From Diphasiastrum complanatum (taxonomy: Eukaryota; Streptophyta; Lycopodiopsida; Lycopodiales; Lycopodiaceae): 64,000 bases of DNA. The stretch spans positions 41,877,229-41,941,228 of the forward strand of contig CM055102.1 of NCBI GenBank assembly GCA_029204225.1, written 5' to 3'. A program made the position numbers and the translations under genes. The notes below the pieces were generated by a model that was not told the DNA's origin, did not search any database, and saw only the letters and a program-made list of their open reading frames with translations. Shown here one piece after another: positions 1-11,951 of the stretch (the stretch's first letter is position 1; every line of letters starts with the position of its first letter).

Positions 1-1140
1 TCATGAAGAATATCTGACACAACAACTTCAACCTGTTCCTGCCTGCTCGGGAGTCACTGACCATCCAGAATATTTGGAGGCAGTCGTGAAAATCGACCAT
101 CTCGAACATGAGTTGTCAGATCTTAAGCAGCAGTTGGAAGACCAGAAGTTAGCTGCTGAGTTGCAAACTCAGGAGCTGGCATCAGTAGCTACTCAGGCAA
201 TTCGACCACGACGAAACCAATTGAAGGTATGTGCTGAAAGATTACATGCATTTGCTGCACGATTCTGAAAGTGACGTCCACAAGCATTTCACATTGAATT
301 ACAATGGCGTGTGGATTATATGATGCTACCAGGCGTAGTAGGCATCGCCTTCAACGATTGGAAGATGCCATCAGAAAAGGATGACTTTCTCTGGTTATGG
401 GCCTAGTTATCTATTGAGCAGAAAGAATGTCTCTACGGGGGCATAATCCGGGAGAAATTTCAAGTTGTGCCTTTCGATTCGGCAGAGTTATACATAGGCT
501 CTTTTACTATGTATGCTCTCGAATACATTTGTATTAAAGAATTTCAATTTTTGCAAAATGAAGACAATAAGCGACATTTTTGGAAGTGGAAGTCGCAGTT
601 TCAATTGTACAAACCACAAGGTGTTGCGGATCTAGGTGTCTTTGATGATGCATGTTTGCTGATCAATGTAAATATGGCTTATCCAAAACTATTCAGTATT
701 TACATGGATTGGGAGCGAAACCTTGCTGATTATTTTGTGGAGATTTGACACAATATGCAAGATCGAAGGAAGTCACTTTGCTATAAGCAATTTTGTACAT
801 ATACATTTTGGCAGTTTGGAAGTTTTGCGGCAAAAGACATTGTTTTTCGTTCAAAGTCTTTATGTTAAAAGTTCTTTTACAAGATTTTCAGCTCGGTATT
901 GTAAAGAAATCACACTTCATAGTGATTCAGATAAAGATATCAAGTTAACTTAGGAGCTTTTTGATGGAACATTGCTCCCAGTTAAGCTTGAAGAATTCGA
1001 CAACCTACCAGTTGGCCACTATACGAAATCAAAAGAAGACTTGATGTTGATTGAGGCTCTACAAAATTTGGAGTTAGCCCAAAAACTACATGAAGAATCC
1101 TTCTTAAATATTCATTCTTTGCCTATATTGTGGTGACATT
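1..1140 (+). pseudogene. Degenerate coding region of unknown family
   Basis: Several short open stretches on the plus strand look coding but are split by stops and frame changes. Positions 74-268 encode a Glu/Gln/Leu-rich segment that would form a coiled coil (DLKQQLEDQKLAAELQTQEL). Positions 467-748 encode an aromatic-rich segment. Positions 955-1130 read openly through LLPVKLEEFDNLPVGHY and a second helical, charged stretch. I do not recognise the family. It could be a decayed host gene or the coding part of a transposon entering from the left. Plus-strand reading ends where the minisatellite begins, and the neighbouring copia H is on the other strand. Confidence 0.3.
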
Positions 1141-1200
1141 TCTATGTGATGCTGAATTTAGATCTTTGAAGTTTTGAAGATGTTTTGAAGTTTGAAAAAA

Positions 1201-1450
1201 AACTCGTTGGTCGAGATTCCAGCGAAAATTTGTCAGTCGAGATTTCAGCGAAAACCCATCGGTCGAGATTCCAGAGAAAACTCGTCGGTCGAGGTTTCAG
1301 CGAAAACCCGTCGGTCGAGATTTCAGCGAAACCCATCGGTCGAGATTTCAGCAAAAACTGTCAGTCGAGATTTGATCGAAACCCGTCGGTCGAGATTTGA
1401 TCGAAACCCGTCGGTCGAGATTTCAGAGAACACGTCTCTGGTTGAGATTT
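1201..1450. repeat. Minisatellite with GGTCGAGATTTCAGCGAAAAC-type units
   Basis: Roughly nine to ten tandem units of about 25-28 bp, each built on GGTCGAGATT followed by CAGCGAAA or GATCGAAA and then CCCGTC or CCCATC. Unit length varies by one to three bases, so all reading frames stay partly open. This produces short repetitive ORFs on both strands, which I do not regard as genes. The array lies directly beside the truncated end of copia H. Weaker GGTTGAGAT echoes continue to about 1500. Confidence 0.8.
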
Positions 1451-1544
1451 GACGATGGGATCCGGTTGAGATGGGAGTCAGTGTGTCAGTCGAGATGGGA
1501 GCAGGGGGCTCTAATAGGTCTGGAGTGTGTCTGTCAAGAATGAG

Positions 1545-3646
1545 TCAGAGAGGCGCATGTGAGAGATGAATGAAGGAGGCAAAAGTCTCACTGTAGTCGA
1601 CATTCGAGATCTGGGTGAATCCTCGTGCTACCAGTCTAGCCTTCCTTCGATCAATCGCTACGTTGGCAATATATATGATCTTAAAGATCCATTTGCAATC
1701 AATAATATTGCAACCAATAGGAGCTTCGACTAATGACCATGTTTGATTCTTGATCAGAGAGGAATACTCTCTGTCCATAGCTTCTCTCCAGAGATCAGAG
1801 TCTGGCTGGCTAAGTGCCTCTTCGACTGTCATCGGTTCATGCATTAGAAGAGGAGTATACCTTGTGGGCTGTGTGTGCACTCGGCTTGATCTTCTGGGAG
1901 GATTCAACTGATGAACTACTCCTGAAATATGTTGCTGGGTAGCAGCAACATCTTCGTCTGATTTGCTGTCTCGAAGTGGGTCGACAATAGACATGCATGA
2001 GCCAGAAGCTCGGACTATCGTGTCAATGGCGGGTGATGAAGGTTTTTCTTGAGCAATATCCTTGCCTTTGAGGTCGACAAACGGATCCTCGATAAAGACT
2101 GTATCCCGACTATACAAGATTTGCTGGGTATCATGGCATCCTTCAGTAAAATATTTTTCATTGGGCCACAAATATCTGAATGTACAACATCTAGCAATCT
2201 CTAGCAACATGCTGATGGCTTGACTTAAATGGCTTCCTAGTCTGTTTACCAACTAGACAGTCTTGACAAACAGGTAGCTCAACTTTTTTGCGAGGATAGT
2301 CAAGATCAAGAACAATAGATTGTCTAGACATTCATTGTATAGCAGCATAATTTAAATGACCAAGTCTATAATGCCAAAGTAAATCTTTATTTGAATGAAT
2401 TGAAGGACTGAGAGTCTGACTAGAGGCAAAAAAACAATGACTTAATTTATACAAGTATCCATGCCTCTTTCCGAGTGCTAGGATCTTGCCTATCCTATCA
2501 ACTACTTTACATTGATCACATTCAAATTCTACTCTATGTCCTAGATCTGTGATTCTGCTTACAGAGAGTAGATTTGTAGATAACTTAGGTACATACAGGA
2601 CTTTAGAGAGATTGATCGTTTGCAAAGTATAATATTACAGTGCCTTCACCTTTAATAGCTTGTGTGCTATTGTCACCAAGGTGAACTAATTTTTGGGTAC
2701 TGTAAGGTGTATAGGACTCGAAACAGCCAATCAGGCTAGTCATGTGTTGAGTGGCTCTGGAATCCAGGAACCAAGAACTGTTGCCAGATGCTCCTTGATG
2801 GTTGGTCATGAAGGCATCATGATCCGCTTCTTAAATGGCCAGTGGAGCCTTCTGCAGCTGCATTTGCCACTTGATTCGACTGCCCTTTGATGTTGTTCTT
2901 CGCTTGAAATATTCGGCAGTCTTGAATTTTGTGGTTGTTTTGTTTGCATTATCTATAGAACAGCTTCTTCTTCGTCTGCGGATTCGACTGTTCCTTGTGT
3001 TGAGCTAGTTTCTAGTCTGGCTTTGATTGCTTCGAGCCTTTCTTCTTCTTCTGCTTTGTTGTGCTCTTGTTGGTGTATAAGGCGTGAGAATCAGTTGAGG
3101 AACTCGAGGCTTCGTTCCATCACGTGTCTTCCTACAACAACATAGTGATGACTCTCAAAAGAGTCAATTCTGGATGAGTCGTGATGATCATCACCCAGCT
3201 ATCATAAGAACTTGGCAAGCTTATAAGCAGTTGCATTATTGTGTCTTGATCGTCTATGACAGATACGACAACGGCCATTTGTCTTAGCAGGTTCTTGAAT
3301 TGATTAATGTGATTCTGTAGAGAATCACCATTTGTCATCTTGAGGGAGTAGAATTTCTTCCTGAGATGTAGCTTAGAAGCTATATCTTTCACTTCGTACA
3401 GCGTGCTCAAGATGTGTCAAGCATCTTTTGATGTCTAAGCCTCAGATACATGGTCAATCTGTGTATCCGTGATGTTGAGGATGATTAGCGCGAAAGCTTT
3501 TCCATCCTTGAGCTTCCATCTGGCGATTGCCATGTCGTCCGCTTCGGGTTTTCCTTCTGCACCTGTAACAACGTCGTACAATTCTTTTGCCATTAGTATA
3601 GTTTTCATCTTAAATTTGCTACAAAGCTTATCAGGCTACAAAATGT
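1545..3646 (-). pseudogene. Ty1/copia element H, truncated gag-pol (gag to early RT)
   Basis: Minus-strand copia polyprotein remnant. In sense order it shows a UBN2-type gag (about 3640-3132), a protease region with WFLDSRATQHMTS (about 2770, DSR where DSG is expected), a GAG-pre-integrase segment ending LWHYRLGHLNYAAIQ (2625-2332), and a HHCC-like CQDCLVGKQ near 2260. A long reading frame (2252-1545) then joins the integrase C-terminal tail to the start of reverse transcriptase (CKWIFKI, KARLVARGF, DYSETFA). The integrase catalytic core is missing, and RT stops near 1590 beside the minisatellite. Stops and frame changes separate the blocks. The 5' LTR and primer site lie immediately to the right. 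Confidence 0.85.
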
Positions 3647-3658
3647 GCTCTGATACCA
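3647..3658 (-). other. Primer-binding site of copia H
   Basis: The minus strand reads TGGTATCAGAGC, the plant initiator-Met tRNA primer site used by Ty1/copia elements. It directly abuts the LTR edge (TG at 3659), which fixes the LTR boundary and the minus orientation. Confidence 0.85.
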
Positions 3659-4730
3659 TGTTGGGAGAGAGGGGGGAAGAATAAATGACGAACACGAACG
3701 AGAAACAAATTCGAACAAGAAATGAACGAGAAGCGAACTCGAATAGAAAATGTTCGTGCGTAGCGGGATGAATTATTTGACTCTCTCCTAAGCATGACTA
3801 TGCCTATCAGAATGAACAGAAGTTTAGTGATAGAAATCACAGTCATTCTAGATTACGTAGCCAAACATTTAATGGATGAAGCGCTAGACGAATAATTTGC
3901 CTTGCAATTGCAAGAAAAATTATCTATCGTGAATGATTTGCGAAGAGCTAGACTGTGCTCGACTGATAATTAGGTGCGAATGATTCACAAAAGACAAGAC
4001 TAAAAGTTAATCGTCTATTACCATAAAGAGCAATTAGAAAGATCAAACAGAATGAAGAATAAGCATAGCAATATTGACACAGATCTGAACGCTGAACTGT
4101 ATCAAATTAAGTATATCAAGTATGCAAGTCAATAATGCGGTAGAGCACAAGACAGTAGCGGACGAAACCACGTGCCCTACAAAGCTTATTTCTATCTGTA
4201 ATGAGGAATCAAACCTCTTCTCCTAGTCTCTCCTTATCTCTTCATACATTGTTCATCTCCTGTTTGTGAATACATAGATGGTATCCAATATATACATAAT
4301 ATTACAGGTGTGCAGATGTGAAAGTACAGAGTGGATGTGCTGTCTATAAGAGATCGTGGGTGGCTGCAATCGTTGTCCAATCTGTTAGCGCAACTGCATA
4401 GGGTGAGCGTGGAAAGGGTGTGACGTCAGTTAGTACTGAAGTGAACGTTGGTGATGATGCAAAAGTGCGTCACTCTTACAAATGGCCTTAGGATAAGATT
4501 TACAGGGTGTCTTGGCTTTAGAGCACTTTTGGCATTCAGTAAGGTAGTGTCCCCTTTTCGCCTGTCACCATAACCTGTGTAAGAGCACAATGTCACGATT
4601 CATTTTCCTTTTCTTTGTCTGTGCAAATTTGCATGTAAAAATGCAGACTGTGTCACAACGTTAGTAAATATGCAGCATGAATGGAGGTAGATTAAAATTG
4701 GGATTTAGGAGGGTAGGAGTAAATCCAACA
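3659..4730 (-). mobile_element. LTR of copia H (1072 bp)
   Basis: The LTR runs from TGTTGG (3659) to CCAACA (4730), matching inverted ends, and is flanked on the internal side by the primer site. Its right part, from about 4290, is closely similar to 20281-20668. Its left part is similar to the LTR at 52198-53456, with shared phrases such as GTAGCCAAACA and a CTATGCCTATCA-like stretch. This is therefore a family with at least three copies in the window. No second LTR belonging to H is present. Confidence 0.8.
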
Positions 4731-4743
4731 AAACTGTGAATTT

Positions 4744-5219
4744 TTGATCATACATGCAATATAATCAATTCAAAAAGTGTCCACTCGGGTTTTAGGTCTC
4801 TCCATACCTCCGTTTAAGAGCTAATAACTCCTACTAGGTTCATCAGAATGAATTGAAACCAATTGCACTGGAAAGTAGACTCTTATAGCATTCCAACAAG
4901 CTATAATCTCACTACCTTTGGATCTAACATCTAGGAGATAGAATGAAATGAAGTACTCTAATTTTCACACATGTGAACTATCGTATTTCCGTACAACCTC
5001 TGTTCTAGACTAAAAATACCAATTCTAATCTCATTGATCGAAAAATTGCTCAATACTATACAGTAGAAAAGTCGTAAATAGTCTCCAAGCCTGAATTGTC
5101 ACAAAATTTTTCATATATCTAATGTTAATAGCATTCAAAGCATGGTATGGCTCTGATGCCATGTGAAAAATCCAGAAATTCACACATTTGGAAAACCACA
5201 AAAGAAGTGTGAATGATCT
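4744..5219 (-). mobile_element. Copia G1: leader, primer site and LTR stub
   Basis: 4744-5149 is homologous to the untranslated leader of copia F (about 23868-24231). Shared blocks include AAGAGCTWRTAACTC, the CAATTGCA.TGGAAAGTA region and TTTCACACRTGTGAA. The primer-site complement GCTCTGATGCCA lies at 5150-5161, and an LTR begins TGTGAAAAATCC at 5162. That LTR stops being recognisable at about 5219, where a gag fragment from another copy begins. No protein is encoded here. Confidence 0.65.
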
Positions 5220-5797
5220 TTACCATGCCTTAAGCCACCTTTGAGATACAAAAATCCCTTCAAAGCAAAATAGATCTTCATAAGTTGACATGAGAGCATA
5301 AATGAAACTATTTTCATTTTGTGATTGATGCTCCTTATTCTTGATTGATTTCTCTTGGATCATAACAATAAGTTTGAACTTATCTAAAGTTCCAAGCAAA
5401 ATACTTACAAGGACATAAAATAAATCCAAGTTACTTTCATGAAAGTGACATCTATCTTTGCATCTTGAACCAAACAATGCACTTCCAAATGAAAAAATTC
5501 AAAAGATTTGACATGTGTTGTGATGGACTCTTGAAGACAAATCTTGCAAGTCCTTGTGAGACTCCAAGCCTCATTCACCTTTCCACGAAGGAAACACCTT
5601 TCCTTGGACTTGTCCTTCTTGTATTTGCATTTTGAACTTGAAGCTCCATCCTTCACCTTGGCCCCCTTGCTTTGGTTCTCCTTGGATGGACTGGTCTTCT
5701 TTTTGTAGCATCTTGAGAAAAAATATCCTCCCTTGCCACAAAGGTTGCAGTCAGGATCCTTTCTTTCTTTCAATATGATGCCACCTATTGATGCCAT
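5220..5797 (-). pseudogene. Copia G2 gag fragment with internal deletion
   Basis: The minus-strand frame starts MASIGGIILKERK at 5797. This resembles the gag start of copia A (MASNGGIMLESSERL). It jumps almost at once to a zinc-knuckle-like CNLCGKGGYFFSRC (Tyr where the knuckle His should be) and a Lys-rich tail. Most of gag has therefore been deleted. The frame degenerates by about 5400. The start codon overlaps the LTR edge, so the usual leader of several hundred bases is absent. Confidence 0.6.
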
Positions 5798-6135
5798 GTG
5801 AATAAAAAATCACATGTAGAGTAAACTACAATCTACCATCAGATCCTATGGCTAGAGCATAATCTAGAATGCTACTGACCAAAGCTTCATTAAGACCTCA
5901 CCAATAGGGAAAGTACACAAGCAAAAATATGTATGAAGTATACACCAATCTTGAGCTAGAGAGAGAATACAATTACAAGCAAAATAGCACAAGTTCCAAT
6001 CTTGACATTATGACACCAAGATAGCTTGATTCATCATTAACAATATGAGAGAGCTCAAAGAGTGTGATCTACCAAAATATTGACCCTAACAGCTTGCATG
6101 CAAAGATTGCACCTAACTTCTACCTACTTTCTACA
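5797..6135 (-). mobile_element. Copia G2 LTR (partial)
   Basis: TGTGAATAAAAAATCAC at 5797 marks an LTR-like edge directly beside the gag start. The sequence then runs to ACCTACTTTCTACA (6135). It resembles the copia F LTR, which ends ACCTACTTTTACCA. Internal similarity to F is patchy, so the right boundary is approximate. Confidence 0.5.
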
Positions 6136-6640
6136 AATGTTAATTTCTCAACTAGATATGTACAATCCTACATTCATGTGTCCATTACTACTTTTGCATG
6201 CACTGCATGTCACAATGGAAACTTAGGACACAATGCTCTTGAACTATCTTGCATTCCTACCAGCCCAAATTTGGCCATTTCCATGTCTAAATCTACATGC
6301 ATGTCATATTTGACCAATCTAGACATTGTGAATATCACAAATAACAATTAGACTTAAATGCATGAGACATAGTTTGAGTTTCTACATGGTAGAGAATGAT
6401 ATTTACAGCTTGTAAATGTACATGTATGATGAAAAACTTCATCAAAACCTATAGTCAAGTTGAATGGCTTTTTATTCATCACACAAAGAAGACTTGATAA
6501 ATTATTCACCTTAATGGCCACGTCAAACAATAAATAAAAAATAGAGAAAAGTCTGTCAACGAGTAATAAATCTATGAATATGCAAGAAAAATTCAAGCAA
6601 AAGGCAAAAAAAACCCATCTAGCAGTAGCTTAGCACCGTC
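6136..6640. other. AT-rich stretch without a supported gene
   Basis: Short ORFs exist on both strands but none carries a recognisable domain. Because the gypsy primer site at 6641-6658 is on the minus strand, about 6350-6640 is most simply the start of that element's untranslated leader. The rest looks like unclassified spacer. Confidence 0.4.
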
Positions 6641-6658
6641 TCCCCGGCAACGACGCCA
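6641..6658 (-). other. Primer-binding site of gypsy K
   Basis: The minus strand reads TGGCGTCGTTGCCGGGGA, which matches the primer site common in plant Ty3/gypsy elements. A run of A/T of about seven bases separates it from the LTR end at 6666. Confidence 0.85.
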
Positions 6659-6665
6659 AAAAAAA

Positions 6666-7587
<922 letters not shown>

Positions 7588-7925
7588 GTATTTTAGATCT
7601 ATCTTTACTTCTTGTGCCTTTGGCTTACGAGTACAGTGCACCATTTATGGGTGTTTGACATTATAATACTGATAGATCTAATCTGTATGCCGACGCAACC
7701 ATGATTTTATTTCCGCTGTCATAAAATCTGTTGGGGAGACACTGGCTTTGTTTTCGCTCGTTGGCAGGTCTACAATCTCGTTGACCTTCCGATATCAACT
7801 TTTCCGATGAATCTAGATTCTGGAACTCCTTTTGGTTGCTCGTCAACGTTCCTTGGCATAGTTCAGTGGCATGATAACACTATTAGAAGAATCTTTATCA
7901 GAATCTCTGTTTAGAAAAATCTTCA
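7588..7925. other. Spacer between gypsy LTR and Helitron remnant
   Basis: No gene or clear repeat is supported. It probably includes decayed Helitron sequence on its right side. Confidence 0.3.
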
Positions 7926-9520
7926 CCAGAATCTTTTAACACTGCTTGCGCGAGACAGTGTCATGGGGCACTCCATCGCAACTTCTTCTCATGTTCGTTG
8001 TGCTTCTTTTGACATGTGCCCCTTCCGGCCCATTGGAGATCTAGAGGAGCATAGAGCTGCATTTAGTTGAGGACTAAGCGCATGAGTTGGGATAGCCAAT
8101 AATGTACGAGACCATTTTTGTGAGTTAGATTTTGGTAGAAAAAGCTATTCTTGATGTGGAGTTGCACATGCAGACAGCTGGAAAGTCGTTGGTGAATATT
8201 GGATTTAAGGTCCCCGATGTCGATTTTGGTTCATCTCCATTGTTTCGTGAGGAGATGTTTGTCGATGAGAACCCTTCAGAAGTTGAAGTTGACATCAAGA
8301 GATTAAATGTGGATCATTAAAAGATTTTCTACCGTGTAGTACATGAGCATGATGTTCAAAGATTGGGTGGAGTGTTTTTTGTAGATGGTCCGGGTGGTAC
8401 AGGCAAGACACACCTGTATAGTGCCATGTTGTCGTACGTGCATGCACAAGAGTGACATGTTATCGTACGTGCATGCACAAGGGTGGATAGCATTGGCAGT
8501 TGTATCATGTGGGATTGTTGCACAATTGATGAAAGGTGGTAGGACTGCACACTCTCGGTTTAAAATTCCTCCAACGGAATTGAATGAAAATGCGACATAC
8601 AACATTTCTAAGCAATCTATGTTAGGTACGCTTTTGATGGCATGTCGACTGATCATTTGGGATGAGGCTCTCATGGCACCTAAGTATGCTATAGAGTGTG
8701 CAGATCGATCTTTGCAAGATATATTGAGTATCGACGCTCCATTTGGAGGAGTTCCAGTTGTTTTTGGGGGTGATTTTTGACAGATTCTACCAGTGGTACC
8801 GTGTGATAGTTGTGCAGATTGTTAAAGGTTTGTTGAAGTGTTCACGTTTGTGAAAAAACATGGAGGTGCACAAATTGACAAAGAACATGCACGTCATGGG
8901 CATGGAGGGTGGCGATAAGGATGAGCAGTTAATGTTTGCAGATCATTTACTGAGTGTGGGAGATGGTCATGAGCCCACATTTGTGCATCGCAATTTGGAC
9001 CTGATTTCCCTGCCAAAGGGCATGTATCTAAAGGTACATGATGTGGGCACATTGATTTCATTCACATTTCCTAATGTTGTATGATGTTTTAAGGATATTG
9101 AGTTTTTGAGGAGTCGTGCAATATTGACCCCATTGAACAAAGATGTGGATGAGATCAATGCAAGGGTTATTGAGCAGCTTCCGAGTGACGTTTTCACTTT
9201 TATAGTGCCGATAGTGTTGTTGAGTGTGAGGTCTCTAATGTCTACCCTATAGAGTATTTGAACAGTCTGCAATCGAGTGGGTGTCCTCCATATAAGTTGG
9301 TGCTGAAAATTGGGATGATTGTAATGTTGTTACGATCGACAACATTGCACAAGAGATTGTGCAATGGCACAAGATTGATCATCCTCAGATTGGGTAGACA
9401 GGTCATAGAGGCGGAGATAGTGACTGGGAAGAATATCGAGAGTAGGGTCCTTATTCCATGTATCCCTATAGTGCCAAGTGATTCGAACATACCGTTTGAA
9501 TTTGTGAACTTGAAGTGACG
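7926..9520 (+). pseudogene. Helitron-type PIF1-like helicase remnant 1
   Basis: Plus-strand remnant of the helicase half of a Helitron replicase. Recognisable parts are a pre-helicase block (DVELHMQ, then FKVPDVDFGSSPLF, 8132-8320), the Walker A P-loop VDGPGGTGKTHLY (about 8376-8415), a Walker B-like IIWDEALMAPKYA (about 8650-8690), GVPVVFGGDF (ending 8779), and a C-terminal SGCPPYKLVLKIG and LVPLHN-type region (9258-9518). Stops and frame changes interrupt it throughout. At about 8428-8485 a block of about 31 bp containing CGTACGTGCATGCACAAG is tandemly duplicated and breaks the frame. The same protein is present inverted at 26300-28080. No Rep domain or Helitron terminus was identified. Confidence 0.8.
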
Positions 9521-9829
9521 TTCTACAAACACTGTTGAATAGAACTTGAAAAATAAATCAAAACTTAGTGAGTAAATTTAACATTCAATCACATAATCAT
9601 TCATTCAAGAGACTTGTTGAGGGGTCAAGATGGGAAAACCCCCCCCTTGAAGGATGTTTTTTTCAAATTATGCAAGATCAATTGGCCCAAGGCCAAATAC
9701 ATATACAGTGGTTTTGGGAAGATGGATTCTTAGATCTTTACATAGACCAGAAGTTAACAAATTTTGGATCTTAGAGAATCTTATAAAAAGTGGTTTCTTA
9801 TGACATGCAAGGACTTACTGATCAAGAAA
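9521..9829. other. Spacer, no supported feature
   Basis: No coding or repeat structure is supported between the Helitron remnant and the degenerate ACATGCAA array. Confidence 0.3.
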
Positions 9830-10124
9830 AGAGCATGCATAGACATTTGACATTAGGAGGCATGACATGCATGAATCCAATCTGACATGCAAGCTTCGAT
9901 TCCAACATGCAAAGTCATTAGGCTAGGGATGGTATGATATGCAAGATCTAGTTTCAGCATGCAAGCTTCAAATCATGCATGCAAGTTCCCAAATCCGACA
10001 TGCAAGCTCTCAAATCAGACATGTAAATTCCAATCAGACATGCAACTCCCAGATCAAACATGCATGACCATTAAGCTATGGATGATGTGACATGCAAAGC
10101 CATCAAGTCATGGATGGTGTGACA
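9830..10124. repeat. Degenerate GACATGCAA repeat array, left part
   Basis: About ten dispersed or tandem occurrences of (G/A)ACATGCAA with 20-35 bp spacers, many containing CATCAAGTCATGGATGGTGTGA-like text. The array is interrupted at 10124 by copia A and continues after it at 16556-16640. Confidence 0.7.
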
Positions 10125-10779
10125 TGTGAAAATTGTCAACATTTCCTAGCTAGTTTGAGGCCTAAATTGGCTAAAATTGTAAATAGTTTTGGTTCTGGAG
10201 TTTTGCACGTGTGAACCAGGCCACAATGTTTTTATTTACTGTATTTTTTCAGTATGATGAAGTGTCAAACTTCATACCCTTCAAAATGAGACCATTTTGA
10301 TGTATTTTGGTCATATAAGCCATTTTTAGCTATTTTTCCTATATAGGGAATATCTAGGGTCAAGTACCTTCTAGAGAGAGGAGAGAGAGTCATCTTCCTC
10401 ATCCATAAATAGTAGGGAAGTCGTGGAGAACAGGTTGGAGAAACCTTTTGTATGCTTCATTGAGATCAATAGATCATTGTCATTGTTTCTTCCTCCATTG
10501 AGAGCATTGTTGTGTGTATTGTCTTCAAGCTATTGTGTATGATCTTAGGTGCTTTCCAAAAGTGGTAGGCTGATGTATTATGGACTGTATAATGCTATTT
10601 TGGGCCGCACTTGATGTTTATGGAAGTTTCCATTTGTGATAAATGCTTTTTGATCAAGTTCTTTGCATTCTAGGTAGCATAGAATGTGTTGCCAATTCCT
10701 AGCTTATGTAGTTTGGAGTGCAAGCATTCAAGCCAATGATCTTGGAGTTTAGATCCACTTAGGATCTGTATTTTTCACA
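10125..10779 (+). mobile_element. 5' LTR of copia A
   Basis: Begins TGTGAAAATTGTCAAC and ends TTTTTCACA. It contains a TATA-like CCTATATAGGG around 10338-10348 and a G-box palindrome CACGTG at 10206-10211, both of which could contribute to Pol II transcription. Confidence 0.95.
10338..10348 (+). promoter_or_regulatory. Putative TATA element in copia A LTR
   Basis: CCTATATAGGG lies in the middle of the LTR, where the U3/R boundary is expected. Assignment is by motif only. A second AT-rich candidate, CCATAAATAG, lies about 60 bp downstream. Confidence 0.45.
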
Positions 10780-10791
10780 TGGTATCAGAGC
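10780..10791 (+). other. Primer-binding site of copia A
   Basis: TGGTATCAGAGC directly follows the 5' LTR and is complementary to the 3' region of plant initiator-Met tRNA. Confidence 0.95.
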
Positions 10792-11951
10792 TGGTTGGCT
10801 TCTATTTACAGTAAGTATTCCATTTTTGGTGATATTTGGATGTTTGATCAAGTTCTAGCATGATTTTGCATTGCTTTGTTGATCAAATCTTACTAACCTT
10901 TGTTTTGTGAGTTGAACTTGTGGATCAAAAGCATATTTCAGGTCTATTGAAGATCAGAGGCTGAAAAGAAACTATTTTGGATCAGATCATAACACCTAAT
11001 CATTTGTGATTGTGAGGCTTGTGCATATTCAATACTAACAATGTTCTTTTCAATCCTATTGTTGACAATCTCCATTCTTGGATGAACACTCTCCTTAAGT
11101 GGATGAAACTTCTCCTTAAGTGGATGACAAATGCTCTTTTGAGTGAGTTGTAATTCTCCTAAAGGCTGAGCAAAGCTCCCATTTGGATGAAAGATCCCCT
11201 TTTTTGGGTGAACATATTGTAAGCTCCATTGTGAAGAGCATATTGTAAAGATTGTCATCAATTTTGGCATAAATTTTGGTGTACTTTGTTGAGCATGTAA
11301 GTAACTCTCCTTATGTAATTTGATTGGAGCATTTGCTGGAAGGTGTTAACCATTATGCAAGTGTGTTTTCAGGTTCTTAACAGGTTGAGGAACATTCTCA
11401 TGTGAAGTGATCTTAGATCTACATCTAAACACCAAGATTTGACAAGATAGTGAAGCTAGTCTTGTGATTCACTAAGTGTGCTCATTCATTCACCTCTAAA
11501 TCTTGTATTTATCACTTGCTGGAGTTTATAAACTTTTAGAAGTGTGGTTTACATGTGGTTTTACAGGTTGAATCAATATCTTAGTGTGTTGATCATATGT
11601 TGATCAAGTTTGTTCATTACTAGGTAATCTTGGCATCCTAGTTTTGGGTATTTTCTAAGAATGCAAGTAACTCTTCACACCATAACTTGATTTGGTCACT
11701 TGCTGGAAAGTTTGAGAGCTTAAGCAAGAGTGTGTTCAGGTTGGTTTGATTTTGTAATCCATTCTTAGTGTGTGCAAAGTGTTGCATGTGTTTCAATCTT
11801 CCTTTCTATGCTTGGAAACCATCTAGGTTCAAGATAGAAGTGTTTTAGGGTCCTAAATCTTCATAGATCTCTTTATCTATCATTTGTTGAGAGAAAAGTG
11901 AGTGCTAAGTGCTTTAGGACAGAACCTAAAAGTTGAAGAAACATTAGAATC
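10792..11951 (+). other. Untranslated leader of copia A with internal repeats
   Basis: 1160 bp without a supported ORF. It holds three degenerate modules, around 11290-11375, 11500-11570 and 11660-11745. Each combines CTTGCTGGA or TTTGCTGGA, a GTGTG stretch and a CAGGTT end, and two carry AAGTAACTCT. A second short repeat, CTCCTTAAGTGGATGA, occurs twice near 11090-11125. Function unknown. The position fits packaging or translation signals, but that is inference. Confidence 0.6.

Noticed and set aside
1142-1452. Overlapping repetitive ORFs on both strands.
   Set aside because: They are generated by the minisatellite and have no domain.
9228-9236. CTCTAATG-like transposon end near 9230 and its complement near 26766.
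   Set aside because: Both lie at the same position of the homologous Helitron helicase coding sequence, so they are shared coding text and not TIRs.
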